DNA of 64,000 nucleotides from positions 62,001-126,000 of the forward strand of contig NZ_SJRX01000002.1 of NCBI RefSeq assembly GCF_004352845.1, in the 5' to 3' direction. Of this stretch, positions 18,821 to 33,139 are shown in pieces. The notes beneath the pieces are model-generated. The model was not told the origin of the DNA, made no database searches, and was given only the letters and a program-made list of their open reading frames with translations. Position 1 is the stretch's first letter. Each line of letters begins with the position of its first letter. The translations under genes were made by a program, and so were the position numbers. The stretch is from Luteimonas terricola (GTDB taxonomy: Bacteria > Pseudomonadota > Gammaproteobacteria > Xanthomonadales > Xanthomonadaceae).

Positions 18821-19260
18821 GGCTCGCCCCCCGGCTCCGGCTGCACCAGGCGCAGCGAGTCCAGCACCAGGCGCTGCGCGCGCGCGCCTTCGCCCCAGGC
18901 CAGTTCCAGGCGCAGCTGCAACAGCTGGGCCGCGAACGGATCCTGCGGTGCATTCCCGGGTCGCAGCGGATCGACGTAGGGCGCGACTTCGAGCTGCCAG
19001 CGGTAGCGGCCATCCTCGAGTTCGCCCTCGTCGCGCCCCGGCTCCAGGGGCACGCCCACGCCGATGTCGGCCAACAGCGATTGCGCGTGCAGCGCGGCGC
19101 GCCCGGCGTCGGCCGACCAGCGCACCTGGCGCGTCGCGCCCGACAGCGTGCCCAGCAGGAAGGTCAGCGCCAGCGCCAGCACCGCGAACGCCACCAGCAC
19201 CTCGATCAGCGTGTAACCACGCTGGCGCCCGTGCGCCGCGGCCACCCCGGTCCGCCTCAT
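18817..19260 (-). CDS. gspI: Type II secretion minor pseudopilin XpsI (GspI)
   Basis: The 147-residue protein has a class III leader of 15 residues and the site RG/YTLIEVLVAFAVLALALTF with Glu5. The soluble part is short and contains RYRWQLEVAPYVDP and LQLRLELAWGEGARAQ. Size and operon position identify it as GspI, one of the three tip pseudopilins. The ATG overlaps xpsH by 4 bases. Confidence 0.9.
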   Translation of the reverse strand: MRRTGVAAAHGRQRGYTLIEVLVAFAVLALALTFLLGTLSGATRQVRWSADAGRAALHAQSLLADIGVGVPLEPGRDEGELEDGRYRWQLEVAPYVDPLRPGNAPQDPFAAQLLQLRLELAWGEGARAQRLVLDSLRLVQPEPGGEP

Positions 19261-19730
19261 CGCAATGGCTCCGCGCGGTGCACGCTCACCCCGCCGGTCA
19301 GCCAGGCGACATCGATGTCGAAGGCCGCCTCGCCACGGCTGATCCGCACCCGGCCGCCGGTGGATGCGCCGTCGCCGAAGAACACGATCGCACCGACGCC
19401 CTCCGCCGGCTGCACCTCGCGTGCACCGACGAAGCGGATGCCGAGCGACTCCGGTACTTCACCGCTGCGCCCCTCGGCGCCTTGCCAGACGTGCGCGGCG
19501 GGATCGATGCTGAAGGTCTGCGGCATGCCGGTGGCGAGCGCGCGGGCGCGCGTGAAGCGCAGCTGCGTGGCGATGTCGCGCACATGGCTGCGCAGCTCCA
19601 TCCGCGCGAAGCCGCCGCCCACCACGCCGGCCGCGAGCACGCCGGTTGCGGCGATCAGCACCATCACCAGCAGCATTTCCAGCAGCGAGAAGCCGCGGGA
19701 ACGCCCTGCCCCGCCGCGCCCGGCGTTCAT
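19257..19730 (-). CDS. gspH: Type II secretion minor pseudopilin XpsH (GspH)
   Basis: The 157-residue protein carries RG/FSLLEMLLVMVLIAATGVLA with Glu5 of the mature chain, followed by the GspH-type segment DIATQLRFTRARALATGMPQTF. The C-terminal half is a small beta domain (VGAIVFFGDGASTGGRVRIS) as in FimT/GspH proteins. It joins the major pseudopilus to the tip complex. It follows xpsG after 12 bases and overlaps xpsI. Confidence 0.92.
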   Translation of the reverse strand: MNAGRGGAGRSRGFSLLEMLLVMVLIAATGVLAAGVVGGGFARMELRSHVRDIATQLRFTRARALATGMPQTFSIDPAAHVWQGAEGRSGEVPESLGIRFVGAREVQPAEGVGAIVFFGDGASTGGRVRISRGEAAFDIDVAWLTGGVSVHRAEPLR

Positions 19731-19742
19731 CCAGGGCAGCTC

Positions 19743-20174
19743 TTATTCGTAGCGGATGTCCGCGTTCACGCTTTCACCGCCCGGCCGCCGGTCGGCACCG
19801 TAGCTGACGATGTCGTAGGGGCCGCTGTCGCCCGGCACGCGGTACTCGAAGGGCGTGTTCCAGGGGTCGTTGAGCTCGGCTGCCTTGGCATAGGGGCCGA
19901 GCCAGCCGCCCACGCCGCCGGGCGAATCCACCAGGTCCGACAGCGCGCTCGGCAGGGTGCCGGTGTCCATCTCGAACTGGCTGACCTTCTCGGCCATGGT
20001 CTGGACCTGCGCCCGGGCGAGGTTGACCTTGGCGCGGTCGCCGCCGCCGAGGATGCGCGAGGCCGCGAAGGCCACGATGCCGCCCATGAGCACCACCACG
20101 ACGATGATCTCGATGAGGCTGAAGCCGCCCTGGCGGGACGGACGCGGGGAACGGGTGATGGAATGCTTGTGCAT
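19743..20174 (-). CDS. gspG: Type II secretion major pseudopilin XpsG (GspG)
   Basis: The 143-residue protein has the prepilin site GG/FSLIEIIVVVVLMGGIVAF with Glu5, followed by the GspG core: AKVNLARAQVQTMAEKVSQFEMDTG and the C-terminal loop with DPWNTPFEYRVPG and DIVSYGADRRPGG. These give the Asp residues expected to hold calcium. It is the main piston subunit of the pseudopilus. I placed the start at the ATG at 20174, preceded by GGCAGACTCC. The 68-base gap to xpsF is the largest in the operon and holds a strong hairpin. Confidence 0.95.
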   Translation of the reverse strand: MHKHSITRSPRPSRQGGFSLIEIIVVVVLMGGIVAFAASRILGGGDRAKVNLARAQVQTMAEKVSQFEMDTGTLPSALSDLVDSPGGVGGWLGPYAKAAELNDPWNTPFEYRVPGDSGPYDIVSYGADRRPGGESVNADIRYE

Positions 20175-20214
20175 GGAGTCTGCCTGCTTGGATTGGAAAC
20201 GGCTTGTATGGAAC

Positions 20215-20244
20215 AGGGGCCGCCCGGCGCGCGGGCAGGCCCCT
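20215..20244 (-). promoter_or_regulatory. Strong hairpin at the xpsF-xpsG junction
   Basis: On the transcript, AGGGGCC-(A bulge partner)-GCCCG-type arms pair: on the plus strand AGGGGCC (20215-20221) with GGCCCCT (20238-20244), and GCCCG (20222-20226) with CGGGC (20232-20236). This leaves a single bulged A and a 5-base loop. It overlaps the xpsF stop codon and lies 41 bases before the xpsG ATG. No T-run follows, so a role as an mRNA processing or stabilising element is more likely than termination. Confidence 0.6.
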
Positions 20245-21460
20245 AGCCTATGACATTGGTGAGATCGTAGATCGGCACCAGCACCGCCAGGATCACCACC
20301 ATGACCACCGCCGCCAGCAGCAGGGTGATCACCGGGACCAGCGCGGCCAGCATGCGATCCAGCGCCTGGCCGGTCTCGGCCTCGAAGGTGTCGGCGGTCT
20401 TGAGCAGCATCGCATCCAGCGCGCCGGACTCCTCGCCGACCTGCACCATCTGCAGCGCCAGCCGCGGGAAACGCTTGCCGCGCGCGAGCGCGGTGGACAG
20501 CGCGACGCCGTTCTTGACCTCCTCGCCCGCTGCTTCGACATCGGCGGCGAGCGCGCGGTTCCCCAGCACGTTGCGGCCGATGCCCAGGGCTGCGATCAGG
20601 GGCACGCCGTTCTTCAGCAGCGTGCCCAGGGTGCGCATCAGCCGCGCGGTCTCGATCCGGGCCACCAGGCTGCCGGCGAACTTGCGCCCGAGCAGCCACT
20701 CGTCGAAGCGGGCCCGGAACGCCGGATTGCGCAGACGGCGGTCGAACCACAGCGCGGCGAGCGCCGGGATCGCCAGCATCACGAACCACCAGTCGCGCAC
20801 CAGCTCGCCCAGGCCGAGCACCATCTTGGTGAAGAACGGCAGCTCGGCGTCCAGGCTCTCGTACATGATGCCGAACTGCGGCACCACGTAGCCGAGCAGG
20901 AACAGCAGCGCCAGGCCCACCATCACGATCAGGATCGCCGGGTAGATCAGCGCGTTCAGCACCCGGCCGCGCAGCGCGCGCGCGCGCTCCAGGTAGTCGG
21001 CCAGGCGCTGCAGGGTGTCCTGCAGGCTGCCGCCGGCCTCGCCAGCGCGGATCATGTTGATGTAGAGCCGCGAGAAACTTCCGTGCTGTCGCTCCAGCGC
21101 GGTCGACAGCGCGGTACCGCCGCGCACCTGGTCGCGGATGTCGTGGATCGTGCGCCGCGCGGCGTCTTCTTCGGGCAGGTCGAGCAGGATGGTGAGCGCC
21201 CGATCCAGCGGCTGGCCGGCGCCGAGCAGCGTGGCCAGCTGCTGGGTGAACTGCACCAGGCGCTCGCCGGAAAAGGGTTTGGGCTTGAACAGCGCCTTCA
21301 GCGCACCCTCGCCGCCGCCCTCGCTGGCCAGCGCCGCTTCCACCGGGAGATGGCCCTGCTCCTGCAATCGCAGCACCACCTCGGAATCGCTGGCCGCCTC
21401 CATCTGGCCGTCCAGCGTTTCGCCGCGGCTGTTGAGCGCCTTGTAGCGGTACAGCGGCAT
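20243..21460 (-). CDS. gspF: Type II secretion inner-membrane platform protein XpsF (GspF)
   Basis: The 405-residue protein begins MPLYRYKALNSRGETLDGQMEA, the standard GspF start. It contains two repeated cytoplasmic helical domains (FTQQLATLLGAGQPLDRAL and TARLMRTLGTLLKNGVPLIAAL). Three membrane segments are visible (LNALIYPAILIVMVGLALLFLLGYV near 170, WWFVMLAIPALAALWF near 215, and PVITLLLAAVVMVVILAVLVPI at the C-terminus). GspF is the polytopic platform turned by the XpsE ATPase. It starts 2 bases after the xpsE stop. Confidence 0.96.
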   Translation of the reverse strand: MPLYRYKALNSRGETLDGQMEAASDSEVVLRLQEQGHLPVEAALASEGGGEGALKALFKPKPFSGERLVQFTQQLATLLGAGQPLDRALTILLDLPEEDAARRTIHDIRDQVRGGTALSTALERQHGSFSRLYINMIRAGEAGGSLQDTLQRLADYLERARALRGRVLNALIYPAILIVMVGLALLFLLGYVVPQFGIMYESLDAELPFFTKMVLGLGELVRDWWFVMLAIPALAALWFDRRLRNPAFRARFDEWLLGRKFAGSLVARIETARLMRTLGTLLKNGVPLIAALGIGRNVLGNRALAADVEAAGEEVKNGVALSTALARGKRFPRLALQMVQVGEESGALDAMLLKTADTFEAETGQALDRMLAALVPVITLLLAAVVMVVILAVLVPIYDLTNVIG

Positions 21461-21462
21461 GC

Positions 21463-23178
<1,716 letters not shown>

Positions 23179-23212
23179 TTCGATGCGGAACCGGTCTTGG
23201 CGCGGTAGGCCG

Positions 23213-23218
23213 ACTGTA
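23213..23218 (-). promoter_or_regulatory. Candidate -10 element for the xps operon
   Basis: The minus strand reads TACAGT 35-40 bases before the xpsE GTG, within the 73-base gap after purL. The -35 is not convincing (CTGCGG). Read-through from purL is also possible. Confidence 0.35.
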
Positions 23219-23251
23219 GCAGGTAGCCCCCGCGCCGCAGGCGGGCCGCGC

Positions 23252-27190
<3,939 letters not shown>

Positions 27191-27220
27191 GTCCGGTTTC
27201 GACCGTGGAACGGGCCGGCC

Positions 27221-27226
27221 ATTGTA
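27221..27226 (-). promoter_or_regulatory. Candidate -10 element for purL
   Basis: The minus strand reads TACAAT 31-36 bases before the purL ATG, in the 61-base gap after dsbC. No clear -35 or PurR-type operator was seen. Confidence 0.45.
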
Positions 27227-27251
27227 GCGAAGCCGCGACGCGGCTGGTGGC

Positions 27252-28124
27252 TCAGCGCCCGCCCGGCGCGCCGCCCACGGCGGCGTCCGGCTCCGGCACC
27301 CTGGACGGCGACGCGGTGGCCGCCGGCCCCGCCGTCTCCGCGGCCAGCCGGTCGAGCTCGGCGCGCAGGTCGGCGGGCGGCATGTAGCCCGGCATCTGCG
27401 TGCCGTCGGCGGTGACGATCATGGGGGTGCCGGTCAGGCCCACGCGGCGGCCGATGTCGTAATGCCTGGCCACCGGGCTGGTGCAGTTGGTCGCCGGAAG
27501 CTTGCGCCCCTGCTTGGCGGCGGTCAGCGCGGCGCGGCGGTCGCTGGCGCACCACACCGAGACCATCTTGCTGAAGTCCTCGCTGGCCGGGCCCATCCGC
27601 GGGAAGGCCAGGTATTCGATGGCGATGCCGAGGCGGTTGTACTCGGCGATGTCCTCGTGGAGCTTGCGGCAGTAGCCGCACTCGACGTCGGTGAAGACGC
27701 TGACGGTGTACACCGGCTTCTCCGGCGCGAAGACGATGCGCTCCGACGCGGGGATGGTCGCCAGCAGCCTGCGGCGCACCTCGGCCATGCCGGTCTGGCT
27801 GAGGTCGGTCTTCCCGTGGACGTCGAACAGCGCGCCCTGCAGCAGATAGCGGCCATCGTCGCTGATGTAGACCATCTGCCCGCCCACCACCGCCTCGCGG
27901 AAGCCCGGCAGCGGGGCGGCGCCGACGTGGTCGACCTCGATCCGCGGGTTGATCGAGTGCAGTGCCTGGATCGCGCGCTCCTCGGCCGAACCTGCAGCAG
28001 CGCTGGCCATGCCCTGGCCGGGAGCGCGGGCCGCCTGCTGCGCGCCCGGCGCGGCGGCGTCCGGCGCCTTGGCGCAGGCGGTGAGGCTGACGGCACACAG
28101 CATGAGGGGCAGCAAGGACTTCAT
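27252..28124 (-). CDS. dsbC: Thiol:disulfide interchange protein DsbC, predicted lipoprotein
   Basis: The 290-residue protein has a DsbC/G-type N-terminal dimerisation region ([39 protein letters not shown] at about 64-102 in pieces) and a thioredoxin fold. The active site is CGYC (C149, C152) in [14 protein letters not shown], and the cis-Pro segment is GLTGTPMIV. It isomerises wrong disulfides in the periplasm. The N-terminus ends in LTAC (Cys17), a lipobox, so it may be anchored to a membrane rather than soluble as in E. coli. A Gln/Ala-rich spacer follows. It lies downstream of xerD, as in the E. coli xerD-dsbC cluster. Confidence 0.92.
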   Translation of the reverse strand: MKSLLPLMLCAVSLTACAKAPDAAAPGAQQAARAPGQGMASAAAGSAEERAIQALHSINPRIEVDHVGAAPLPGFREAVVGGQMVYISDDGRYLLQGALFDVHGKTDLSQTGMAEVRRRLLATIPASERIVFAPEKPVYTVSVFTDVECGYCRKLHEDIAEYNRLGIAIEYLAFPRMGPASEDFSKMVSVWCASDRRAALTAAKQGRKLPATNCTSPVARHYDIGRRVGLTGTPMIVTADGTQMPGYMPPADLRAELDRLAAETAGPAATASPSRVPEPDAAVGGAPGGR

Positions 28125-28231
28125 TCGCAGGACTCGGCTTGGCGATGCCGCCATGACGGCGACTGACACGGCATTCTCGCATGCGGCCCGATGGCGGTGC
28201 CGGCGACCATGGCCATCCATTGCGCCGGCTT

Positions 28232-29200
28232 TCAGGCTCGGGGGTGGTGGCGGGCGTGAAGGCGCTTGAGCTGCTCGCGCGCCACCAGGGTGTAGATCTG
28301 GGTGGTCGACAGCGAGCTGTGGCCGAGCAGCATCTGCAGCGAACGCAGGTCGGCACCATGGTTGAGCAGGTGGGTGGCGAAGCTGTGGCGCAGGCCGTGC
28401 GGGCTGACCTTGCCGGGATCGATGCCGGCGGCGGCGGCGTAGCGCTTGACCAGGGCCCAGAACGCCTGCCGGGTCGGGGCGCGGAGATCCGGACCGATGA
28501 ACAGCGGCGCGTCGCCCTTCGCATCCACCGGGATCTGGCGGGCGCCGGCCAGCGCCGGACGCGCATCGGCGAGATAGCGTTCGAGCCACTCCCGGGCCTC
28601 CTCGCCAAGGGGCACCAGCCGCTCCTTGCCACCCTTGCCGGAGACGCGCAGCACGCCTTGGCGCAAATTGACGCCATTGGCCGGCAGCCCGACCAGTTCG
28701 CTCACGCGCAGGCCGCAGGCGTACATCAGCTCAAGCATCGCGCGGTCCCGCAGGCCCGCGGGCACGCCGACATCGGGCGCCTCGAGCAGGCGACCGACTT
28801 CGCCCTCGGCCAGGGCCTTGGGCAGCAGGCGCGGCAGTTTCGGCGGCTCCAGCAGTGCGGTGGGGTCGTCCGCGCGCAGTCCCTGTCGCACGCGCCAGCC
28901 GTAGAACGCCCTCAGCGCCGACAGCAGCCGCGAGTTGCTGCGCGACGAATAGCCTTCGCGGCTGCGATCGGCGAGGTAATCGAACAGGCCGGCGCGGTCG
29001 GCGTCGGCGATGTCGTCGCGGTCCCGCCAGCGCGCAAAGCCCTGCAGGTCGCGGCGGTAGCTGTCCAGGGTCTGGCGGGCGGCGCCGGATTCGGCCCACC
29101 AGGCATCGATGAAGGCATCGATGGCGCGTGCGTCGGCGTCGCGCAGCGGCGGCAGCCGCATCGCGCGCGTTCGGCGCTCGGCGGGCGTGGACGCGGACAT
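28232..29200 (-). CDS. xerD: Site-specific tyrosine recombinase XerD
   Basis: The 322-residue recombinase resolves chromosome dimers at dif together with XerC. It has the N-terminal core-binding domain (TLDSYRRDLQGFARW) and all catalytic residues: Arg in CGLRVSELVGL, Lys in SGKGGKERLVPLG, His/Arg in SPHGLRHSFATHLLNHG, His in LLGHSSLSTTQ and Tyr in IYTLV. The downstream dsbC gene supports XerD rather than XerC or a phage integrase. I chose the ATG at 29200 (MSASTPAERR), 48 bases from the divergent RDD gene. Total length is about 20 residues above E. coli XerD because of the N-terminal extension. Confidence 0.95.
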   Translation of the reverse strand: MSASTPAERRTRAMRLPPLRDADARAIDAFIDAWWAESGAARQTLDSYRRDLQGFARWRDRDDIADADRAGLFDYLADRSREGYSSRSNSRLLSALRAFYGWRVRQGLRADDPTALLEPPKLPRLLPKALAEGEVGRLLEAPDVGVPAGLRDRAMLELMYACGLRVSELVGLPANGVNLRQGVLRVSGKGGKERLVPLGEEAREWLERYLADARPALAGARQIPVDAKGDAPLFIGPDLRAPTRQAFWALVKRYAAAAGIDPGKVSPHGLRHSFATHLLNHGADLRSLQMLLGHSSLSTTQIYTLVAREQLKRLHARHHPRA

Positions 29201-29247
29201 CGTCGCCAGCTTAGCGGCGCGGATGCCGCGGCGGCTATCCTGTCGCG

Positions 29248-29748
29248 ATGACCCAGGACGCCCCACACGATCCCATCCCGCATGCCGCCAGCGGCCAGGC
29301 GCTACCCGGTGCGCACATCGGCAAGCGCCTGCTGGCGATGCTGTACGACCTGTTTCCGGTGCTGTCGCTGTGGTTCCTGCTCGGCTTCCTGTTCGCGCTC
29401 GGCTACATGCTGGGCGGGCACGGAGCGCGCGAGAACATCCAGCCCTGGAGCCTGCTGCAGTGGCTGCTGTGGCTGTGCTGCTGGGCGATCACCGGCGCCT
29501 ACGCCACGCTGAGCTGGCGCCGCGGCGGGCAGACCCTCGGCATGCGGCCCTGGCGGCTGCGCGTCGTCGCCGCCGACGGTCCAGCGCCGTCGTGGCCGAC
29601 GCTGTGGCGCCGCTACGCGGTGGCCACGCTGTCGGTGGCGGCCGGAGGCCTGGGCTTCTGGTGGGCCTGGTTCGACCGCGACCGCCTGACCTGGCACGAC
29701 CGCGCGGCCGGCACCCGCATGGTCCACGAACGCAAACCGAAGAGGTGA
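29248..29748 (+). CDS. RDD family membrane protein
   Basis: The 166-residue protein has the RDD arrangement: a charged entry (GKRLLAMLYDLFPVLSLWFLLGFLFALGYML) and a second membrane segment (LLQWLLWLCCWAITGAYATLSW). It also has the conserved RRGGQTLGMRPWRLRV block and a C-terminal DRLTWHDRAAGTRMV, where the terminal Asp is kept. The function of most RDD proteins is unknown; some act in ion or compatible-solute transport. A TATCCT hexamer at 29236 is very close to the ATG, so the mRNA may have almost no leader. It ends 5 bases before the next gene and is likely co-transcribed with it. Confidence 0.88.
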   Translation: MTQDAPHDPIPHAASGQALPGAHIGKRLLAMLYDLFPVLSLWFLLGFLFALGYMLGGHGARENIQPWSLLQWLLWLCCWAITGAYATLSWRRGGQTLGMRPWRLRVVAADGPAPSWPTLWRRYAVATLSVAAGGLGFWWAWFDRDRLTWHDRAAGTRMVHERKPKR

Positions 29749-29753
29749 CTCCC

Positions 29754-30434
29754 GTGCGCATCGACATCTGGTCCGACCTGGTCTGCCCCTGGTGCTGGAT
29801 CGGCAAGCACCGCTTCCAGCGCGCCCTCGCGCTGCTCGGCGACGACGCTCCCGCGATCGAAGTGCACTGGCATCCCTTCCTGCTGGATCCGGATGCCGAT
29901 GCCACGCCGGTCCCCCTGCGCGAGGCCTATGCCGCCAAGTTCGGCAGCGAGGCACGCGCCGCGGAACTCCTGGCGCAGACCCAGGGCACCGCGCGCGCCG
30001 AAGGCCTGCCGATGGACTTCGACCGCGGCCAGATGCGCGTCACCACCCTGCCCGGCCACCGCCTGATGTGGCTGGCCGCGCGCGAGGGCGATGCCGACGC
30101 GGTCGGCGAGGCGCTGTTCCGCGCGCACTTCGCCGAGGGCCGCAACCTGGCTGATCCCGAGGTGCTGGTCACGGCCGGCGCCGAAGGCGGCCTGCCGGAA
30201 GCACGCGTGCGCGCAATGCTGGATTCGGACGAGGGCGTGGCCGAGGTGCAGGCCGCGCTGGGCCGTGCGCAGGCGATGGGCATCCGCGCGGTGCCGACCT
30301 TCGTCGTCGACGGTCGCCACGGCATCCAGGGCGCGCACCCGCCCGAGGCCCTGGCCGAGGCGCTGCGCAAACTGGCGCCGCCTCCGGCCGCGGGCGACGG
30401 CGCCGCCTGCGGTCCCGAGGGCTGCGAGGCCTGA
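29754..30434 (+). CDS. DsbA family oxidoreductase (FrnE-like)
   Basis: The 226-residue protein begins at a GTG after GAGGTGACTCCC. It has the FrnE-type active site SDLVCPWCWIGKHRF (CPWC at residues 11-14) and no signal peptide, so it should be cytosolic, unlike true DsbA. The helical insert includes RGQMRVTTLPGHRLMWLA and the cis-Pro region is GIRAVPTFVVDGRHGIQGAHPPE, typical of the family. The C-terminus carries an extra CGPEGCEA with two cysteines in the last eight residues, which could interact with the active site or bind metal. FrnE homologues are linked to oxidative-stress tolerance; the substrate here is unknown. Confidence 0.9.
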   Translation: MRIDIWSDLVCPWCWIGKHRFQRALALLGDDAPAIEVHWHPFLLDPDADATPVPLREAYAAKFGSEARAAELLAQTQGTARAEGLPMDFDRGQMRVTTLPGHRLMWLAAREGDADAVGEALFRAHFAEGRNLADPEVLVTAGAEGGLPEARVRAMLDSDEGVAEVQAALGRAQAMGIRAVPTFVVDGRHGIQGAHPPEALAEALRKLAPPPAAGDGAACGPEGCEA

Positions 30435-30454
30435 GCAGCGGCAGCGGCGGGCAC

Positions 30455-33139
30455 TCAGGACCCTTCGACGCCCGCACCTGCGCCTGATGCCGGGGCGGCT
30501 GCTCCGCTCTCGACCGGCGCGCGCGGCGGCGCCGGCGCGAACCAGCCCACCAGCGTGCACAGCAGGCCGTAGGCGATGAACGAGCCGATGCCGAGCAGGT
30601 CGCCCAGGTGCTGGCGGTCGAACAGCACGAGCTTGGCCAGGACCACCGCCATCAGCACCGCGCCCGCCAGCCACAGCGCACGCTGCCCGCGGCGCGAACC
30701 GCCGATCCAGCCGGCCACGCCAAGCACGCTCCAGACCACCGTCAGCGCGGTCTGCGCCAGGCTGGTCGACCACAGCGCCTCGCCCCACTGCACGCCGCCC
30801 CAGTGGTGCACCGCACGCAGCGTGATGCACGTGACCAGCAGGAATCCGGCCGACGACAGCAGCGCCACCCGCCGCCGCGCGAACGCCGGCGACTGCGCCG
30901 ACCACAGCCAGCATGCGAAGAGACCCAGCGCCGCGAGCTGGGCGAGGTCGAGCGGATTGAGCAACGGCAGCCACGGCAGCGGCGCGCTGTCGCCGGCATC
31001 GCGCAGCGCGCGCAGCCAGCCGACGCCCACCAGGGCGAGAGAGGTCGCAATGAACGCCGGTCGCATGGGGTCGAAGGCCGCGCCCAGCGGCTGCCGCAGC
31101 CAGCGCCAGCGGAACTGCCCCAGGGCCATCAGCGCAAGCCAGGGCAGCGCCGGGAGCGCCAGGCGCCAGCCACCGCCCAGCGCCTGGCCGCGCGCGAACT
31201 CCCACGCCGACAGCGAAAGCACCAGCGCCCACAGCAGCCACCAGGCGAACTGCGCCCAGGCTGCCGGTGGCCCGCCGTCCGTGCGCAGGCAGGCGAGGCT
31301 GCGCACGCCGCACGCGGCGAACACCAGCCAGGCCGCCGCGCCCCAGCCCGCGAACGGCTGGCCGTGGGCATCCATCTGCATGAACGCCAGCGGCGCCGCC
31401 AGCACGATGGCGCCCAGCACCGTCAGCGCCAGCGCCGGTGCCGGACGCCGGCGATGCACTTCCGCCGCGAGCTGCGCGGTCACCGCGGCCACCGCCAGCA
31501 GCACGTCGGCGCGCAGGTTCCATGCGACATGCGTCTCCGCCTCGTGCACGGCGTTGCCCAGCCACCAGGCCAGGCCCCAGGCATAGAACGCCAGCGCCGC
31601 CGGCGTCCGCCCCGCCCCGCGGTACCACCACGCGCTCGCGAAGCCCGCCAGCGCCAGCAGCAGCGCACCCGTGAACCTTGCGTTGGCGAGCACGGGCGCA
31701 TCCTGCGAATGCCCCGCAACGCCGATGGCGAACGACAGCGCCGCGGCCAGCTGCAGGCCCGTGCCGGCCCAGCGCGGCAGGCCCCGCGCAGTGCGCAGTC
31801 CAAGCCACACCAGCGCGGCGCCCTCGACCGCGAACACGGCCGCGGTGGCCCGCGCCGACAGCGCCAGCGGCACGGCCAGCGTGGCGAACCCGCCGGCGAG
31901 CAGTACATAGGCCTCGGCGAGCACTGCGTGCGGGCCCCGTCGCTGCCACCAGGCCAGCGCGGCATAGATCGCGGCCAGTGCCACGGCGCACAGCGCCAGC
32001 TGCGTGCGCTCCCCCTCCAGCAGCGCCGCCTGCAGACTGAAGGCGATCAGCGGCGTGCCGAACAGCAGGCAGCCGTCGACCACGTCCCGACGGCCCGGTG
32101 GCCGGCGTCGCGCGTACAGGATCGGCAGCAGCAGGTAGAAGGCGAAGAACAGCAGCAGGAACGGCTGCGTGGTGGCGAACTTCGACGGGTTGTAGGCCAG
32201 CACGCCCCAGGCCACGCCGATGCCCCAGGTGAAGGCGAAGCCAAGCAGGTTGAGTTCGCGCCAGGGGCGCAGGCAGGCGATGGCGAAGATCGCCGCGTTG
32301 AGCAGCGCGTAGTACGAGAACAGCACGACGTGGTTGCCGCTGCCCGTCGACAGCCAGACCGGCGCCATGAAGCCGGCGAGAATCCCGAGCACGGCCAGCG
32401 TGCGCGAGCCCTGCAGCACCGCAAGCGCCCCCAGCGCGGCGACCAGGCCCACGCTGATCGCGAACGCCGCGCCGGCCGGCAGCAGGCCGTGAAGCTTGAA
32501 GGCCGCGAACACCACCAGCAGCAGCACGCCGATGGCCCCGCCCTGCACCGCCAGCGCGAAGCTGCGGTGGCTGTGCCGCTTGCGCCACGCAAAGGCCAGT
32601 GCCGCCAGCGCCGCGGCGGCAATGGCCGCAAGGCGCAGGCCGATGGGCAGCGTCAGCCAGCCCTGGTTGCTGGCGTAGCGCAGCAGCGCGGCCACGCCGG
32701 CCAGCAGTACAAGGACGCCGACCTTCACCGGCACGTTGCCCTCGGTGAACCAGCGGCGGACCGCAGCGGCGAAGCGGTCGAACGGGTCCGGCGCCGCGGG
32801 GGCACGTCGCGCTTCCGCTGCGATCGGCTCGATATGGTGCGGTGGCGCTGGCCGCGACTTTTCCACGACGCGCGATGGCGATTGCGACGCTCCGTCAACG
32901 GGGGGCGCCGGGGCTGCGGCGCCTGGCGCCGACATGTCAGCCGCCGCCACCCACGCGGCGGGCAGGGGAACCGCTCCCGGCCTCTCCGGCGCCTCCATCG
33001 GCGGCGTCTCCACGCGCGCCAGCGCCGCTTCAAGTTCGCCAACGCGCCGCTTCAGGTTGCCGATGGCCACCAGCACCACCACCAGCAACACCGGCACCGC
33101 GAGCACGACCAGCGCCAACAGCATCAGTATCGATTCCAT
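30455..33139 (-). CDS. DUF2339 polytopic membrane protein
   Basis: The 894-residue protein begins at the ATG at 33139 with a membrane segment (MESILMLLALVVLAVPVLLV). A predicted coiled segment (IGNLKRRVGELEAALARVE) and a Pro/Ala-rich linker follow up to about residue 130. RWFTEGNVPVKVGVLVLLAGVAALLRYA is the hallmark entry of DUF2339. The remaining ~730 residues contain roughly two dozen hydrophobic segments. The family is a large inner-membrane protein of unknown function, sometimes compared to membrane glycosyl or acyl transferases. It is convergent with the FrnE-like gene and downstream of gap. An earlier in-frame ATG would cross the gap terminator and was not used. Confidence 0.88.
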   Translation of the reverse strand: MESILMLLALVVLAVPVLLVVVLVAIGNLKRRVGELEAALARVETPPMEAPERPGAVPLPAAWVAAADMSAPGAAAPAPPVDGASQSPSRVVEKSRPAPPHHIEPIAAEARRAPAAPDPFDRFAAAVRRWFTEGNVPVKVGVLVLLAGVAALLRYASNQGWLTLPIGLRLAAIAAAALAALAFAWRKRHSHRSFALAVQGGAIGVLLLVVFAAFKLHGLLPAGAAFAISVGLVAALGALAVLQGSRTLAVLGILAGFMAPVWLSTGSGNHVVLFSYYALLNAAIFAIACLRPWRELNLLGFAFTWGIGVAWGVLAYNPSKFATTQPFLLLFFAFYLLLPILYARRRPPGRRDVVDGCLLFGTPLIAFSLQAALLEGERTQLALCAVALAAIYAALAWWQRRGPHAVLAEAYVLLAGGFATLAVPLALSARATAAVFAVEGAALVWLGLRTARGLPRWAGTGLQLAAALSFAIGVAGHSQDAPVLANARFTGALLLALAGFASAWWYRGAGRTPAALAFYAWGLAWWLGNAVHEAETHVAWNLRADVLLAVAAVTAQLAAEVHRRRPAPALALTVLGAIVLAAPLAFMQMDAHGQPFAGWGAAAWLVFAACGVRSLACLRTDGGPPAAWAQFAWWLLWALVLSLSAWEFARGQALGGGWRLALPALPWLALMALGQFRWRWLRQPLGAAFDPMRPAFIATSLALVGVGWLRALRDAGDSAPLPWLPLLNPLDLAQLAALGLFACWLWSAQSPAFARRRVALLSSAGFLLVTCITLRAVHHWGGVQWGEALWSTSLAQTALTVVWSVLGVAGWIGGSRRGQRALWLAGAVLMAVVLAKLVLFDRQHLGDLLGIGSFIAYGLLCTLVGWFAPAPPRAPVESGAAAPASGAGAGVEGS

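Noticed and set aside
28232-29200. Phage or integron integrase marking a mobile element
   Set aside because: Sequence and the adjoining dsbC gene identify core XerD; there is no attachment-site duplication or phage gene.
30455-33139. DUF2339 protein as part of a novel transport system with its neighbours
   Set aside because: It is separated from gap by a clear terminator and is convergent with the FrnE-like gene, so no partner is implied by context.
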